A stretch of DNA of 64,000 nt, from the NCBI GenBank assembly GCA_016710645.1, contig JADJVI010000050.1, positions 124,001 through 188,000 on the forward strand, given 5' to 3'. A program made the position numbers and the translations under genes. The stretch comes from Actinomycetales bacterium (lineage in GTDB: Bacteria; Actinomycetota; Actinomycetes; Actinomycetales; Dermatophilaceae). The notes under the pieces were generated by a model, which ran no database searches, was not told the origin of the DNA, and saw only the letters and a program-made list of their open reading frames with translations. Shown here piece after piece: positions 16,272 through 26,130 of this stretch (within the stretch, counting starts at the first letter, position 1; each line of letters begins with the position of its first letter).

Positions 16272-17491
16272 CCAGCGAGCTCACGCACGACATCGGCCAA
16301 GGCGGCCACCCCTCGGTCACAGTCCTGCGGCTCGGCCCATTCCGCTGGCGAGTGCGAGACGCCGGTCGGGTTGCGGACGAAGAGCATCGCGGTGGGGACG
16401 CCGGCGTTGGCGAGGATGCCGGCGTCGTGGCCGGCGCCGGTCGCGAGCAGGGGTGCGTCGGGCAGGACAGTGGCGATGCGGTCGCGCAGCGCGCCGTCGA
16501 ACGGCGTCGCGGGAGTCCACGAGAGTTCGTTGACAGTGCCCTCGTCTTCGTCGACCTCGGCGCGGATCGCGTCGACAAGGCCGCGCACGGCGTCACCGTC
16601 TGCCCCGCGCGCGTCGAGCCAGCAGGTGACATGGTCGGCGATGGCGTTGACAGCGTTGGGGCGGGCGAGCACCTTGCCGATCGTGGCCAGACAGCCGGCC
16701 TCACGCGCGTGCATCCGCGCGGATGCGACGACCGCCGCGAACTGCAACATCGCGTCGAGCCGGTCATCCAGCCGGGTCGTGCCCGCGTGGTTGGCCTCCC
16801 CGAAGAGATCGATCTCCCAGCGCCCGTGCGGCCAGATCTCGGTGCCGATGGCGACCGCGCGAGCGGGGTCGACGAGGTCGGGTTCGCCGTCGGGGTCCAG
16901 CGCCAAGGCCAGCCCCTGTTCGACGTGCAATTCCACGTATGCCGTGACCCGCCGCAGTGCCTCGGGGTCGGCTCCCATGGTGGTGGGTTCCAGGCCAGCG
17001 GCGCGCCAGGCGTCGGCCATGCTCGTGCGGTCGGCATCCCGCAGTGCCGCGGCTCGGCGCGGGTCGAGCGCGCCGGTGAGCAGGCGTGAACCGGCGCAGG
17101 CGATGCCGAACCGGGCGCCCTCCTCGTCGGCGAAATTGGCTACTCCGATCGGCAGCTGTGGGCGGAAACCGTTGTGCTGCAAGGCATCCAGCGCCGCGAA
17201 CGCGCTGACGACACCCAGCGGACCGTCGAACGCCCCGCCGTCGGCGACCGAGTCGAGATGTGACCCGATGACCACGCCCGGAGTCTCGTCCGGGTTGCCC
17301 CACCAGCCCCATTGGTTGCCCGCACGGTCGACGACGACCTCCAGTCCGCGAGCCTCGCACTCGCCGGCGAACCATTCCCGCAGGGTGTGGTCCTCGGCCG
17401 TCCAGGCAAAGCGGCGATAGCCCCGGGTCTGCGGGTCACGCCCGACCAGGCGCAGCGACTCCCACATCCGGTCGAAGGACGACATCGTCAT
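16268..17491 (-). CDS. M20-family amidohydrolase (allantoate amidohydrolase-like) of the hut cluster
   Basis: 407 aa binuclear metallo-amidohydrolase of the AllC/N-carbamoyl-amino-acid hydrolase group. Ligands: His and Asp in GSHLDSVADGG, the Glu pair in FADEEGARFG, His in ELHVEQG, and GAGHDAGILANAG near the end. NHAGTTRLDDRLDA belongs to the dimerisation lid. It is translationally coupled to hutF. No hutG (formylglutamate amidohydrolase) is present in the window, and similar M20 genes occur in actinobacterial hut clusters. It therefore probably hydrolyses N-formyl-L-glutamate; this role is inferred from context. Confidence 0.88.
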   Translation of the reverse strand: MTMSSFDRMWESLRLVGRDPQTRGYRRFAWTAEDHTLREWFAGECEARGLEVVVDRAGNQWGWWGNPDETPGVVIGSHLDSVADGGAFDGPLGVVSAFAALDALQHNGFRPQLPIGVANFADEEGARFGIACAGSRLLTGALDPRRAAALRDADRTSMADAWRAAGLEPTTMGADPEALRRVTAYVELHVEQGLALALDPDGEPDLVDPARAVAIGTEIWPHGRWEIDLFGEANHAGTTRLDDRLDAMLQFAAVVASARMHAREAGCLATIGKVLARPNAVNAIADHVTCWLDARGADGDAVRGLVDAIRAEVDEDEGTVNELSWTPATPFDGALRDRIATVLPDAPLLATGAGHDAGILANAGVPTAMLFVRNPTGVSHSPAEWAEPQDCDRGVAALADVVRELAG

Positions 17492-17586
17492 AGCTCCAGC
17501 CTCCCATCACGGTGTCCCACGTGGACGAGCGACGCCTCGCCGACTCCTCCACCGGCTCCCCGACCAGCTCCCCAGTTGACTTTCCC

Positions 17587-17642
17587 CAGTTTTGGTGTGG
17601 CGAAGTTTGCGTCTGAGCGCAAACTCCGCCACACCAAAACTG
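17587..17642. repeat. 56-bp palindromic element, copy A
   Basis: The outer arms CAGTTTTGGTGTGGCG (17587-17602) and CGCCACACCAAAACTG (17627-17642) are perfect inverted repeats; the pairing goes on inwards for about 24 bp with one mismatch and a loop TCTGAG. The same element, also 56 bp, occurs at 23590-23645. It lies in the 181-bp gap between the hutU and M20 genes, both on the minus strand. Confidence 0.8.
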
Positions 17643-17672
17643 ACGTCGAGCGGTGAGCAGACGGCATACCGG

Positions 17673-19355
<1,683 letters not shown>

Positions 19356-19376
19356 GTCAGGCTCCTCGGGTAGATT

Positions 19377-19404
19377 GGTGTAAGAGGAAGGTGTAAAGGT
19401 GTAA
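19377..19404 (+). promoter_or_regulatory. Three GGTGTAA direct repeats upstream of vapB
   Basis: GGTGTAA occurs at 19377-19383, 19390-19396 and 19398-19404 in the 71-bp gap between hutU and the toxin-antitoxin operon. Short repeats like these are commonly bound by the antitoxin for autoregulation. They would also lie in the hutU promoter region. Confidence 0.4.
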
Positions 19405-19426
19405 GGGTGCTTCAGAAGGGGTTCGG

Positions 19427-19690
19427 ATGGCGCTGAACATCAAGAACGAGCGGGTATGCCGGCTGGCCAAGCAAGCAGCGGCGGTGTCCGGGCTGAGCCA
19501 GACCAGCGTGTTGGAGAAGGCGCTGGAGGCATATCTGGCCGAGCACGAACGCGAAACGCAGGTGGCAGAGCGGCGGCGCAAAGCGGAAGCGCTGCTCGCC
19601 GAGATCCGGGCGCGGGTGACCGACGAGGATCGCGAGTGGACTCGGCGGTTCATGGAAGACATGTATGACGAGAACGGCTTGCCCAAGTGA
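19427..19690 (+). CDS. vapB: VapB-type antitoxin (Rv0623-like)
   Basis: 87 aa with GAAGGGG upstream of the ATG. The start MALNIKNERVCRLAKQAAAVSG resembles the ribbon-helix-helix N-terminus of the Rv0623/PSK family (MALNIKdpEv...LA..LA..tG.s.t.av). The rest is a highly charged helix (LAEHERETQVAERRRKAEALLAEI) and an acidic tail that should cover the toxin. The stop overlaps the toxin start (GTGA). Confidence 0.88.
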   Translation: MALNIKNERVCRLAKQAAAVSGLSQTSVLEKALEAYLAEHERETQVAERRRKAEALLAEIRARVTDEDREWTRRFMEDMYDENGLPK

Positions 19691-20079
19691 TCCTCGACTC
19701 GTCGGCCGTGGTGGCGATCATCCGCGACGAACCCGGCGCGGAGGCTTTGCTGCGTGCCGTCACTGACGCTGAGTCGGTATCCATCTCGGCGGCGACCTTC
19801 GTCGAGACCTGCCTGGTCATCGACGGTCGGGGTGATCCGGTTCAGTCCCGCCTGCTCGATCGGCTCCTGCAGGATCAAGCCGTGCGGACCGTCGACTTCA
19901 CTGCGCAACAGGCCCGGATCGCGCGGGAGGCGTTCCGTGATTACGGCAAGGGCTCGGGTCACCCAGCGCGGTTGAACCTCGGCGACTGCTATGCCTATGC
20001 CCTGGCCAAAGCCACCGGCGAGCCGCTGCTCTTCAAGGGCGACGACTTCGGCCACACCGACGTCCGATCGGCCCTCTGA
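19687..20079 (+). CDS. vapC: VapC-type PIN-domain toxin
   Basis: 130 aa from the GTG at 19687 that overlaps the vapB stop. PIN-domain residues: D4 (MILDSSAVVAII), E40 (AATFVETCLV), Asp in LNLGDCYAYALAKA and Asp in LLFKGDDF. This is the Rv0624/Rv0627-like group that pairs with Rv0623-like antitoxins. It acts as a ribonuclease on structured RNA when unpaired. It is separate in sequence from the VapC at 10546-10950, so the window holds two unrelated TA modules. Confidence 0.92.
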   Translation: MILDSSAVVAIIRDEPGAEALLRAVTDAESVSISAATFVETCLVIDGRGDPVQSRLLDRLLQDQAVRTVDFTAQQARIAREAFRDYGKGSGHPARLNLGDCYAYALAKATGEPLLFKGDDFGHTDVRSAL

Positions 20080-20082
20080 CCC

Positions 20083-20532
20083 ATGACCGTGAAGGGTTGC
20101 CTCAAGCCACTCGCCTATACCCTCGGCGGGCTCGTCGTGCTGGCGCTGGGCTTCTACCTCATGATCGTCGTGAGCTTCACCAACTCCGAGCGGGCGCAAT
20201 ACGGCAACAACTTCCGCGACCCGATCGAGACGGCCACGTGCCGCGACTATCGCGAGGTGTTCTCCGTGCGCGAGCGGGAGGATGCCCCCGGAGAGCTCGC
20301 CTGGTGGGCAGTCACCGGTGCCGCCGCGCCGACCTATGACGTCACAGTCCACCCCACCATCGCTCCCGAGCTGCGCCTGCAGCTCGAGTCCGCCGAAACG
20401 GTCATCAAGAAGGCCTTGGCCGGACAGTGTCCAACCTCCGATCGGCGGCTGCTCGACATCGCCCGCGAGGCGTATGCCGTGGCGCCCGTCCCGAAGTCCG
20501 GCGTCACTCCCAGCACCCCACTGCGTCCATAG
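20083..20532 (+). CDS. Membrane-anchored hypothetical protein next to vapBC
   Basis: 149 aa, starting 3 bp after vapC. One membrane helix (about residues 11-33, YTLGGLVVLALGFYLMIVV) and an extracellular domain with two Cys (ATCRDYREV, GQCPTSDRR) that could be disulfide-bonded. No family recognised. Because it is contiguous with vapBC on the strand opposite to the hut genes, the three genes may have entered together as a cassette. Confidence 0.7.
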   Translation: MTVKGCLKPLAYTLGGLVVLALGFYLMIVVSFTNSERAQYGNNFRDPIETATCRDYREVFSVREREDAPGELAWWAVTGAAAPTYDVTVHPTIAPELRLQLESAETVIKKALAGQCPTSDRRLLDIAREAYAVAPVPKSGVTPSTPLRP

Positions 20533-20600
20533 CGCCGTCCCGGGCCCGGCCGGTCGGACCGGTGCCAGCACCGATGTGACGAGCGGGAGGGTCGGCATGG

Positions 20601-22181
20601 TCAGGCCAACGGCCCGGTGACGGCTTCGACGGCAGCCAGCACGGCACCGGAGGAGGTGAGGTCCACGGCATACCCGATCTCCCGTGCGAGGAAGCGGTCC
20701 GGACCCGGGCCCGGCCACCCGGCCTCGCGCAGGGCCGCGACCACCGCACCCGTCGCAGGCGCGGGCTGCAGCGGCGCGCGCAACTCGATCCCGCGGGCTG
20801 CCGTCAACAACTCGATGGCGAGCACCCGAGTCAGGCCGTCGACCGAGCGGCGCAGCTTGCGCGCGGCCGACCACCCCATCGAGACGTGGTCCTCCTGCAT
20901 CGCCGACGACGGGATCGAGTCGACGCTCGCAGGAGCGGCCAGCCGCTTGAGCTCGGAGACGATCGCCGCCTGGGTGTATTGCGCGATCATGTGACCGCTG
21001 TCGACGCCAGGGTCGTCGGCGAGGAAGGGTGGCAGGCCGTTGTTGCGGGCCTTGTCCAGGAAACGATCGGTGCGCCGCTCGCTCATGCTCGCGACGTCGG
21101 CGGCGACGATGGCGAGGAAGTCGAGCACATAGGCGACCGGCGCCCCGTGGAAGTTGCCGTTCGACTCGACTCGCCCGTCGAGGGTGACAACGGGATTGTC
21201 GACAGCTGAGGCGAGCTCCCAGCCGGCCACCTGGGCCGCGTGGGCGACGGTGTCGCGGGCCGCGCCGGTGACCTGAGGCGCACATCGCAACGAGTAGGCA
21301 TCCTGCACCCGCGGGCAATCATCGGTGTCATGCGAGAGCCGAATCGGGCTGTCGGCCATGACCTTTCGGATGTTGGCTGCCGAAATTGCCTGTCCCGGTT
21401 GGGGTCTGAGCGCCTGCAGGTCGGCAGCAAAGACATGGTCGGTGCCGAGCAGCCCTTCGACGCTCATGGCGGTCGCGATGTCGGCGGTGCGCAACAGTTT
21501 TCGCAGGTCAGCGATGGCCAGACACAGCATGCCGAGCATCCCGTCGGTGCCGTTGATGAGGGCCAGCCCCTCCTTCTCGGCAAGGACGACGACGGGTATG
21601 CCGTGCTCGGCCAGCGCCGTGGCGGCGTCCGTGCGGGAGCCATCGGCACGGCATACCGGGCCTTCTCCCATGGCCGCGAGCGCGCAATGAGCGAGCGGCG
21701 CGAGATCGCCCGAGCAGCCGAGCGAGCCGTATTCGTGGACGATCGGCGTGATGCCCGCGTTGAGCATCGCGGCATAGGTGCGGGCCACCTCGGGACGCAC
21801 GCCGGTGCGGCCGGTCGCCAACGTGGCCAGCCGCAGCAGCATGAGGGCGCGGACGACCTCCCGTTCGACCTCGGGACCGCTGCCGGCGGCGTGCGAGCGC
21901 ACCAACGAACGCTGCAGTTGGGCCCGCATCTCGACGGGGATGTGCCGGGTGGCCAGCGCCCCGAACCCGGTCGACACCCCGTAGTGCGGCTCGGTGTCGT
22001 CGGCGAGCGCCTCGATGATGGCGCGGCTGGCGGCGATCCGCTGCCACGCCGCATCGGCGATGTCGACCGACGCCCCCGATCGCGCCACCGCCACAACGTC
22101 CTCGATGGTGAGCGGCCCGACGCCGAGGGTGACGGCGGGCGAGGCGGTGGGGTGACCCGTCGGTTCCGGGGAGTCAGACAT
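20601..22181 (-). CDS. hutH: Histidine ammonia-lyase
   Basis: 526 aa from the ATG at 22181 (a GTG at 22202 would add seven residues). It deaminates L-histidine to urocanate, the first hut step. The MIO cofactor forms from the Cys-Ser-Gly triplet in GSLGCSGDLAPLAH; Cys in place of Ala is common in actinobacterial enzymes. Also visible: YGVSTGFGALA, LINGTDGMLGM, the NPVV of the active site, SNGNFHGAPVAYVLDF and the late QEDHVSMG. It is 4 kb from hutU with vapBC between, and divergent from the small membrane gene and the IclR regulator. Confidence 0.96.
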   Translation of the reverse strand: MSDSPEPTGHPTASPAVTLGVGPLTIEDVVAVARSGASVDIADAAWQRIAASRAIIEALADDTEPHYGVSTGFGALATRHIPVEMRAQLQRSLVRSHAAGSGPEVEREVVRALMLLRLATLATGRTGVRPEVARTYAAMLNAGITPIVHEYGSLGCSGDLAPLAHCALAAMGEGPVCRADGSRTDAATALAEHGIPVVVLAEKEGLALINGTDGMLGMLCLAIADLRKLLRTADIATAMSVEGLLGTDHVFAADLQALRPQPGQAISAANIRKVMADSPIRLSHDTDDCPRVQDAYSLRCAPQVTGAARDTVAHAAQVAGWELASAVDNPVVTLDGRVESNGNFHGAPVAYVLDFLAIVAADVASMSERRTDRFLDKARNNGLPPFLADDPGVDSGHMIAQYTQAAIVSELKRLAAPASVDSIPSSAMQEDHVSMGWSAARKLRRSVDGLTRVLAIELLTAARGIELRAPLQPAPATGAVVAALREAGWPGPGPDRFLAREIGYAVDLTSSGAVLAAVEAVTGPLA

Positions 22182-22352
22182 GGCCCTATTGGACCTGCTC
22201 ACGGCGCGTGAGGCGAGGCTCTCCTGCCACCGGGTGTCTCATATCTGGGACACCAAGCCGGCTGGAGCCGTTAGTCTCAGCCACACCGCGATCCGCGAGA
22301 ACGCCGCCATCCCCGGCGGTGGGCGTGGCCCGACTCGGGAGGAGAAACCCGG

Positions 22353-22658
22353 ATGCCGATGTCGCAGACCCGCCGTCGCACCGGTCTGAGCACACTGGGC
22401 TTCTTGGTCAACATCACGCTCTGCCTCATCGCCTTCGTCAAAGGGATCCACTTCGAGGGGACGAGCTCAGCGATCCGGGACGCCGAGCACGGGCAACAGA
22501 TCGCGGTGCCGGCGCTGCCTGGGGTGGTGGCCGCGCTGATCGGCCGACGCCGCAGCCGGGTGGGGATGATCGCCGCGATCGCGTCGGTCGTCCTTGCCGG
22601 CGTCGCTGTCCTCATGTGGGTGCTGGGGATGGCCCGTGGGCTACCGGCCATCGCCTGA
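22353..22658 (+). CDS. Small two-helix membrane protein
   Basis: 101 aa; GGAGGAG lies 8 bp before the ATG. Two or three hydrophobic helices (about 13-30 and 72-96, with a weaker one near 52-63) and basic loops. No family recognised. It lies between hutH and the IclR gene; its stop directly abuts an alternative GTG of the regulator, so both could share a transcript. Confidence 0.65.
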   Translation: MPMSQTRRRTGLSTLGFLVNITLCLIAFVKGIHFEGTSSAIRDAEHGQQIAVPALPGVVAALIGRRRSRVGMIAAIASVVLAGVAVLMWVLGMARGLPAIA

Positions 22659-22700
22659 GTGGCGGTCGACCGCGATGTTGGTGGGGCTGAGGGGGTCCCG

Positions 22701-23474
22701 GTGACGGAGGCAACGCCGACCGCGCCGACCGAGAGCCCCGCGGTGGGCCAGGCCCTGGACATCCTCGGGCTGCTGGCCCGGCATACCGAGCCGTTGCCGG
22801 CCGCGCGCATCGCGAGCGCTCTGGGGCTGCCGCGTTCCAGCACCTATCGCATGCTCACGACCCTCACCGATCGCGGATTCGTCAGTCACCTGCGCGAGTC
22901 CGGGCGCTTCGCGCTCGGGGCGGCGGCATACGAGCTGGGCTGGGCCTATCAACGCCAGGCGCCGCTGCAGCGCACCGCCGCGCCCCTGCTCGCCCGGCTG
23001 GTCGACGTGACGACCCACAATGCGCATCTGGCGGTGATGCACGGCCGGGATGTGCTCTACGTCGTTGAGGAGCGCGCCGCCGGCCGCCCCCGCCTGGTCA
23101 CCGACGTCGGCGTGCGGCTGCCGGCCGAACTCACGGCCAGCGGCCTGGCCATGCTCGCGCGCCTGTCGGCTGCGCAACTCCGGGCTCTGTATCCGCGCGC
23201 CGACCTGCTCGTGAGCCGCGAGGGACGCGGCCCCCGATCGCTCGCGGCGCTGCGTCGCCTGCTCATGGAGACCAGAGCCAGGGGGTATGCCGTGGAGGAC
23301 GGCACGGTGACACCGGGCCTCGCGTCGGTGGCGGTCGCGGTGGTGGACCACTCGGGCCATCCGGTGGCGGGCGTGGCGGTGACCTTTCCCGAGAGCGAGC
23401 GAGCCCGCGAGGCGCAGCTGGCTGAGCGAGTGCGGCGGGTCGCAGCTGCCCTGTCAGCCCGCCTCGCCCGCTGA
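22701..23474 (+). CDS. IclR-family transcriptional regulator, probable hut regulator
   Basis: 257 aa. The GTG at 22701 has GAGGGGG seven bases upstream and is preferred to the GTG at 22659. The N-terminal winged helix (LPAARIASALGLPRSSTYRMLTTL, about residues 33-56) is followed by the IclR effector domain (about 85-250, with ELTASGLAMLARL and GYAVEDGTVTPGLASVAVAV). It is encoded beside the divergent hutH, and IclR regulators commonly sit beside catabolic operons, so control of the hut genes by histidine or urocanate is likely but not shown. The effector-site pattern is not diagnostic. Confidence 0.9.
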   Translation: MTEATPTAPTESPAVGQALDILGLLARHTEPLPAARIASALGLPRSSTYRMLTTLTDRGFVSHLRESGRFALGAAAYELGWAYQRQAPLQRTAAPLLARLVDVTTHNAHLAVMHGRDVLYVVEERAAGRPRLVTDVGVRLPAELTASGLAMLARLSAAQLRALYPRADLLVSREGRGPRSLAALRRLLMETRARGYAVEDGTVTPGLASVAVAVVDHSGHPVAGVAVTFPESERAREAQLAERVRRVAAALSARLAR

Positions 23475-23478
23475 CGAG

Positions 23479-23590
23479 AGGGCGGCTCCTGCCGAGGGCG
23501 GCTCCTGCCCAGGGTGACTCTTGCCCAGGGTGACTCTTGCCCAGGGTGACTCTTGCCCAGGGTGACTCTTGCCCAGGGTGACTCTTGCCA
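23479..23590 (+). repeat. 16-bp tandem repeat, seven copies
   Basis: Five perfect copies of CAGGGTGACTCTTGCC run from 23511 to 23590, after two diverged copies GAGGGCGGCTCCTGCC at 23479-23510. The array begins 5 bp after the IclR stop and runs directly into the 56-bp palindromic element. There are no spacers, so it is not CRISPR. Copy number probably varies between strains. Confidence 0.9.
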
Positions 23591-23645
23591 GTTTTGGTGT
23601 GGCGGATAATGCGCCAGGACGCAACTTCCGCCACACCAAAACTGA
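23590..23645. repeat. 56-bp palindromic element, copy B
   Basis: The outer 18 bp (CAGTTTTGGTGTGGCGGA and its complement) pair perfectly; the inner bases differ from copy A (17587-17642) and pair less well. Conserved ends with a changed centre and the same total length suggest a mobile or structurally selected palindrome such as a REP or small MITE. Confidence 0.8.
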
Positions 23646-23711
23646 CGGAGAGGGGCGTTGGATCACGAGGCCGAGCCTGCCGTCGCCCTGATCCGTCTAG
23701 GGTGGGCACCC

Positions 23712-24152
23712 ATGGCCGCCATCTCCGACCTCGACGCTCTCCTCGCCGGTCTTGCTCCGCGGTTGCGACCAGGTCGCTATGTCTTCCTCACCCTGCCGGA
23801 AGACGAACCGGTCAAGGCCAAGTGGCGCCCGATCATGACCTTCCTCGAGGACGAGGGCCGCACTGTTGTCCTCGACGCCAAGGTCGCCAAAGCAGCCGAG
23901 CTGCAGGGATCGGCGAAGCTGGCCTGGATCACCCTCGACGTGCACAGCGACCTGGAGGCCGTGGGACTCACCGCTGCCGTCAGCGGCGCCTTGGCCGAGG
24001 CCGGCATCAGCTGCAATGTCGTGGCGGCCGCCTATCACGACCACCTCTTCGTTCCCGCCGACGCGGCAGAGCGCGCGCTGGCCGTCCTGCAAGAGCTGGC
24101 CACCCGGCCGGTCCACGCGTCGCGTCATGCGGCCAGCGCGGGTGGGGCCTAG
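23712..24152 (+). CDS. ACT-like domain protein
   Basis: 146 aa from ATG 23712; the TAGGGT at 23698-23703 is a possible -10 of a leaderless transcript. The C-terminal 80 residues (LAWITLDVHSDLEAVGLTAAVSGALAEAGISCNVVAAAYHDHLFVP) follow the ACT/ACT_7 pattern of small ligand-binding proteins; the first half (RYVFLTLPEDEPVKAKWRPI) also fits this family. ACT domains bind amino acids. No catalytic domain is attached, so it may be a free sensor. Exact role unknown. Confidence 0.8.
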   Translation: MAAISDLDALLAGLAPRLRPGRYVFLTLPEDEPVKAKWRPIMTFLEDEGRTVVLDAKVAKAAELQGSAKLAWITLDVHSDLEAVGLTAAVSGALAEAGISCNVVAAAYHDHLFVPADAAERALAVLQELATRPVHASRHAASAGGA

Positions 24153-24214
24153 CACGGCACAGCTCGCGGTCAACCGGTCGACGTCTGACCGAACGGTCGC
24201 GGTCGTCGCGCTGC

Positions 24215-25510
24215 TCAGGCGTAGTACCGCCAGTAGAGGTATGGAGCGGCGGCGACGATCGTGACGACAGTGACCACCAAGCCGTACTTGGTGAACTCCC
24301 AGAACGAGATGGGGTGTCCGTTGCGCTTGGCGATCCCCGTCACGACGACGTTGGCGCTAGCGCCGACGGCCGTCGCGTTGCCACCGAGATCGGCCCCCAA
24401 AGCCAGCGCCCACCAGACGCCCTGCTTCGGTGGCGGCAGCCCTTCGGCGGGTCCGACCAGATCAAGGACCAACGGCGACATGGTGGCGACATAGGGAATG
24501 TTGTCGACGATGCCGGAAAGCGCTGCGGATCCGAAGAGCATGACCATCGCCGCCGCGAGGTATTGGTCGCCCACTGCTCCCGTCAGCGCGACGGCGAGTT
24601 GTCCGATGACGCCCTGCTCCACAAGGGCCCCGACCATGATGAACAGGCCAGCGAAGAAGACCAGCGTCTCCCACTCGACCTCGCGCAAGAAGTCTGACTG
24701 GTCGGCCTTGGACACGAGGATCGAGGCCCCCGCACCCAGCATCGCGATCAGCGAGGGCTCGATGTGATGGACGGTGTGGGTCGCGAAGCCAATCAGCACC
24801 AACAGCAGCACACCACCCAGTCGCCCGAGGAGGGCTCGATCAGTGATGGCGTCGCGTCCCCGCAGCCCTTGCAGCGCTGCAGCCCGGGCCGGATCGATGT
24901 GCAACGACCGACCCCAGAGCAGCCAGCACAGGCCCACGAAGATGACGAGCAACACGACGACGAGGGGGGCCAGGTGCACGAGGAAATCGTTGAAAGAGAA
25001 GCCCGCTCGGCTCGCGATGATGATGTTGGGCGGATCACCAATGAGGGTCGCCGTCCCGCCGATATTGCTGGCCATCGCCTCGGCCAGCAGGAACGGGATA
25101 GGACTGATCCGCACCCGATCACAGACGAGGATGGTTACCGGGGCGATGAGCAGCACCGTGGTGACATTGTCCAGGAGGGCGGATGCCACCGCCGTGATGA
25201 CGACCAACAAGGCCATCATCCGGAAGGGTCGGCCCTTCGAGGCTTTGGCTGCCCAGATGGCCACAAACTCGAAGATCCCGGTGGTGCGGAGCACTCCGAC
25301 GATGATCATCATCCCCAGCAGCAGGAAGACAACGTTCCAGTCGACCCCGGTCGATTCGGAAAAGAAGGCACTGTGTCCGCGGGTCGCTCCAATGATGACC
25401 ATGGCGGCCGCACCCCCGAGTGCCGCTTTGACCCGGTGGACCTTCTCGGTGGCGATGAGGGCATAGGCAGCCACAAACACCACCAGAGCGAGCCACGCAG
25501 TGACCGTCAC
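24215..25510 (-). CDS. ArsB/NhaD-superfamily ion transporter
   Basis: 431 aa with about 11-12 membrane helices. The pattern fits the ion-transporter (ArsB/NhaD, P-protein) superfamily: LLLGMMIIVGVLRTTGIFEF, the re-entrant motif SALLDNVTTVLLIAPV and its repeat SGIVDNIPYVATMSPLV, plus IGGTATLIGDPPN and DLGGNATAVGASANVV. Substrate could be Na+/H+, arsenite or an organic anion; the sequence does not decide this. Its GTG overlaps the CBS protein stop, and a Na+/H+ antiporter gene lies upstream in the same operon, which favours Na+ or pH homeostasis. Confidence 0.9.
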   Translation of the reverse strand: MTVTAWLALVVFVAAYALIATEKVHRVKAALGGAAAMVIIGATRGHSAFFSESTGVDWNVVFLLLGMMIIVGVLRTTGIFEFVAIWAAKASKGRPFRMMALLVVITAVASALLDNVTTVLLIAPVTILVCDRVRISPIPFLLAEAMASNIGGTATLIGDPPNIIIASRAGFSFNDFLVHLAPLVVVLLVIFVGLCWLLWGRSLHIDPARAAALQGLRGRDAITDRALLGRLGGVLLLVLIGFATHTVHHIEPSLIAMLGAGASILVSKADQSDFLREVEWETLVFFAGLFIMVGALVEQGVIGQLAVALTGAVGDQYLAAAMVMLFGSAALSGIVDNIPYVATMSPLVLDLVGPAEGLPPPKQGVWWALALGADLGGNATAVGASANVVVTGIAKRNGHPISFWEFTKYGLVVTVVTIVAAAPYLYWRYYA

Positions 25511-26127
25511 GGCGTACCTCCCCCGGAGTTGGGGCCCCCGCCAGATCGTTGCACTGGGTCCGCCGGGCTGACGGCCGCGGCATCCATTGAGTCCTGACCG
25601 GTGTGCCCCAGGTTGGGTAGGTCGACTAGGTCGACGTCGAGCCGGGTGCGCAGCCCTGGTGAATCCTCCCCCGCGAGTCTGGCAATGGCCGCAAGAGCTC
25701 GCGACAGAGTCACAACCCCCAGCATCGCCCCGTCGGCATCCCGGACCAGCACTTGGGGGCAGTGGTGCTCCACCATCGCCGTCGCGATCTCGAGAATGGT
25801 GTCGTCCGGGCCCACTGCGGGAAGCCGCTTGACCGACACCATCCCTTCGTCGATCAGCGCGCCGATCGTCGTCGAGGCCAGCCGTCCGCAGAACTCTTCA
25901 GCAGCATCCTCCGAGAAGACGTGGGCCAGCTGCGGATCGTCACGCACGTACGGCGGCACGACGAGAGCCAACAGTTGGCTGCCCGGCAGCAGGGCGATCG
26001 GCAGGCCTTCGGGCCCTACCACGGCCAGGGCGGACAGCCGGTATTCGGCGGCGATGTGGACGGCCTCCGCTCCCGTGGTGTCCCTGGTGGCGGTGGGAAC
26101 GATTTCGGCCAGGTCGCGAGCGCGCAT
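25507..26127 (-). CDS. CBS-domain protein
   Basis: 206 aa with two CBS motifs (about residues 1-62 and 92-145; e.g. LSALAVVGPEGLPIALLPGSQLL and CPQVLVRDADGAMLGVVTLSRAL) and a Ser/Gly/Pro-rich tail. CBS pairs bind adenine nucleotides and often regulate transporters. It lies between two transporter genes, 3 bp after the antiporter and overlapping the ArsB/NhaD-like gene, so it is probably the regulatory subunit of one of them. Confidence 0.88.
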   Translation of the reverse strand: MRARDLAEIVPTATRDTTGAEAVHIAAEYRLSALAVVGPEGLPIALLPGSQLLALVVPPYVRDDPQLAHVFSEDAAEEFCGRLASTTIGALIDEGMVSVKRLPAVGPDDTILEIATAMVEHHCPQVLVRDADGAMLGVVTLSRALAAIARLAGEDSPGLRTRLDVDLVDLPNLGHTGQDSMDAAAVSPADPVQRSGGGPNSGGGTP

Positions 26128-26130
26128 ACG

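Noticed and set aside
19357..21318. Minus-strand frame of 653 codons opposite vapBC
   Set aside because: Arg-rich antisense reading that crosses vapB, vapC and hutH; the real genes have clear motifs.
23479..23590. Tandem repeats as a CRISPR array
   Set aside because: The 16-bp units adjoin each other without unique spacers, and no cas gene is near.
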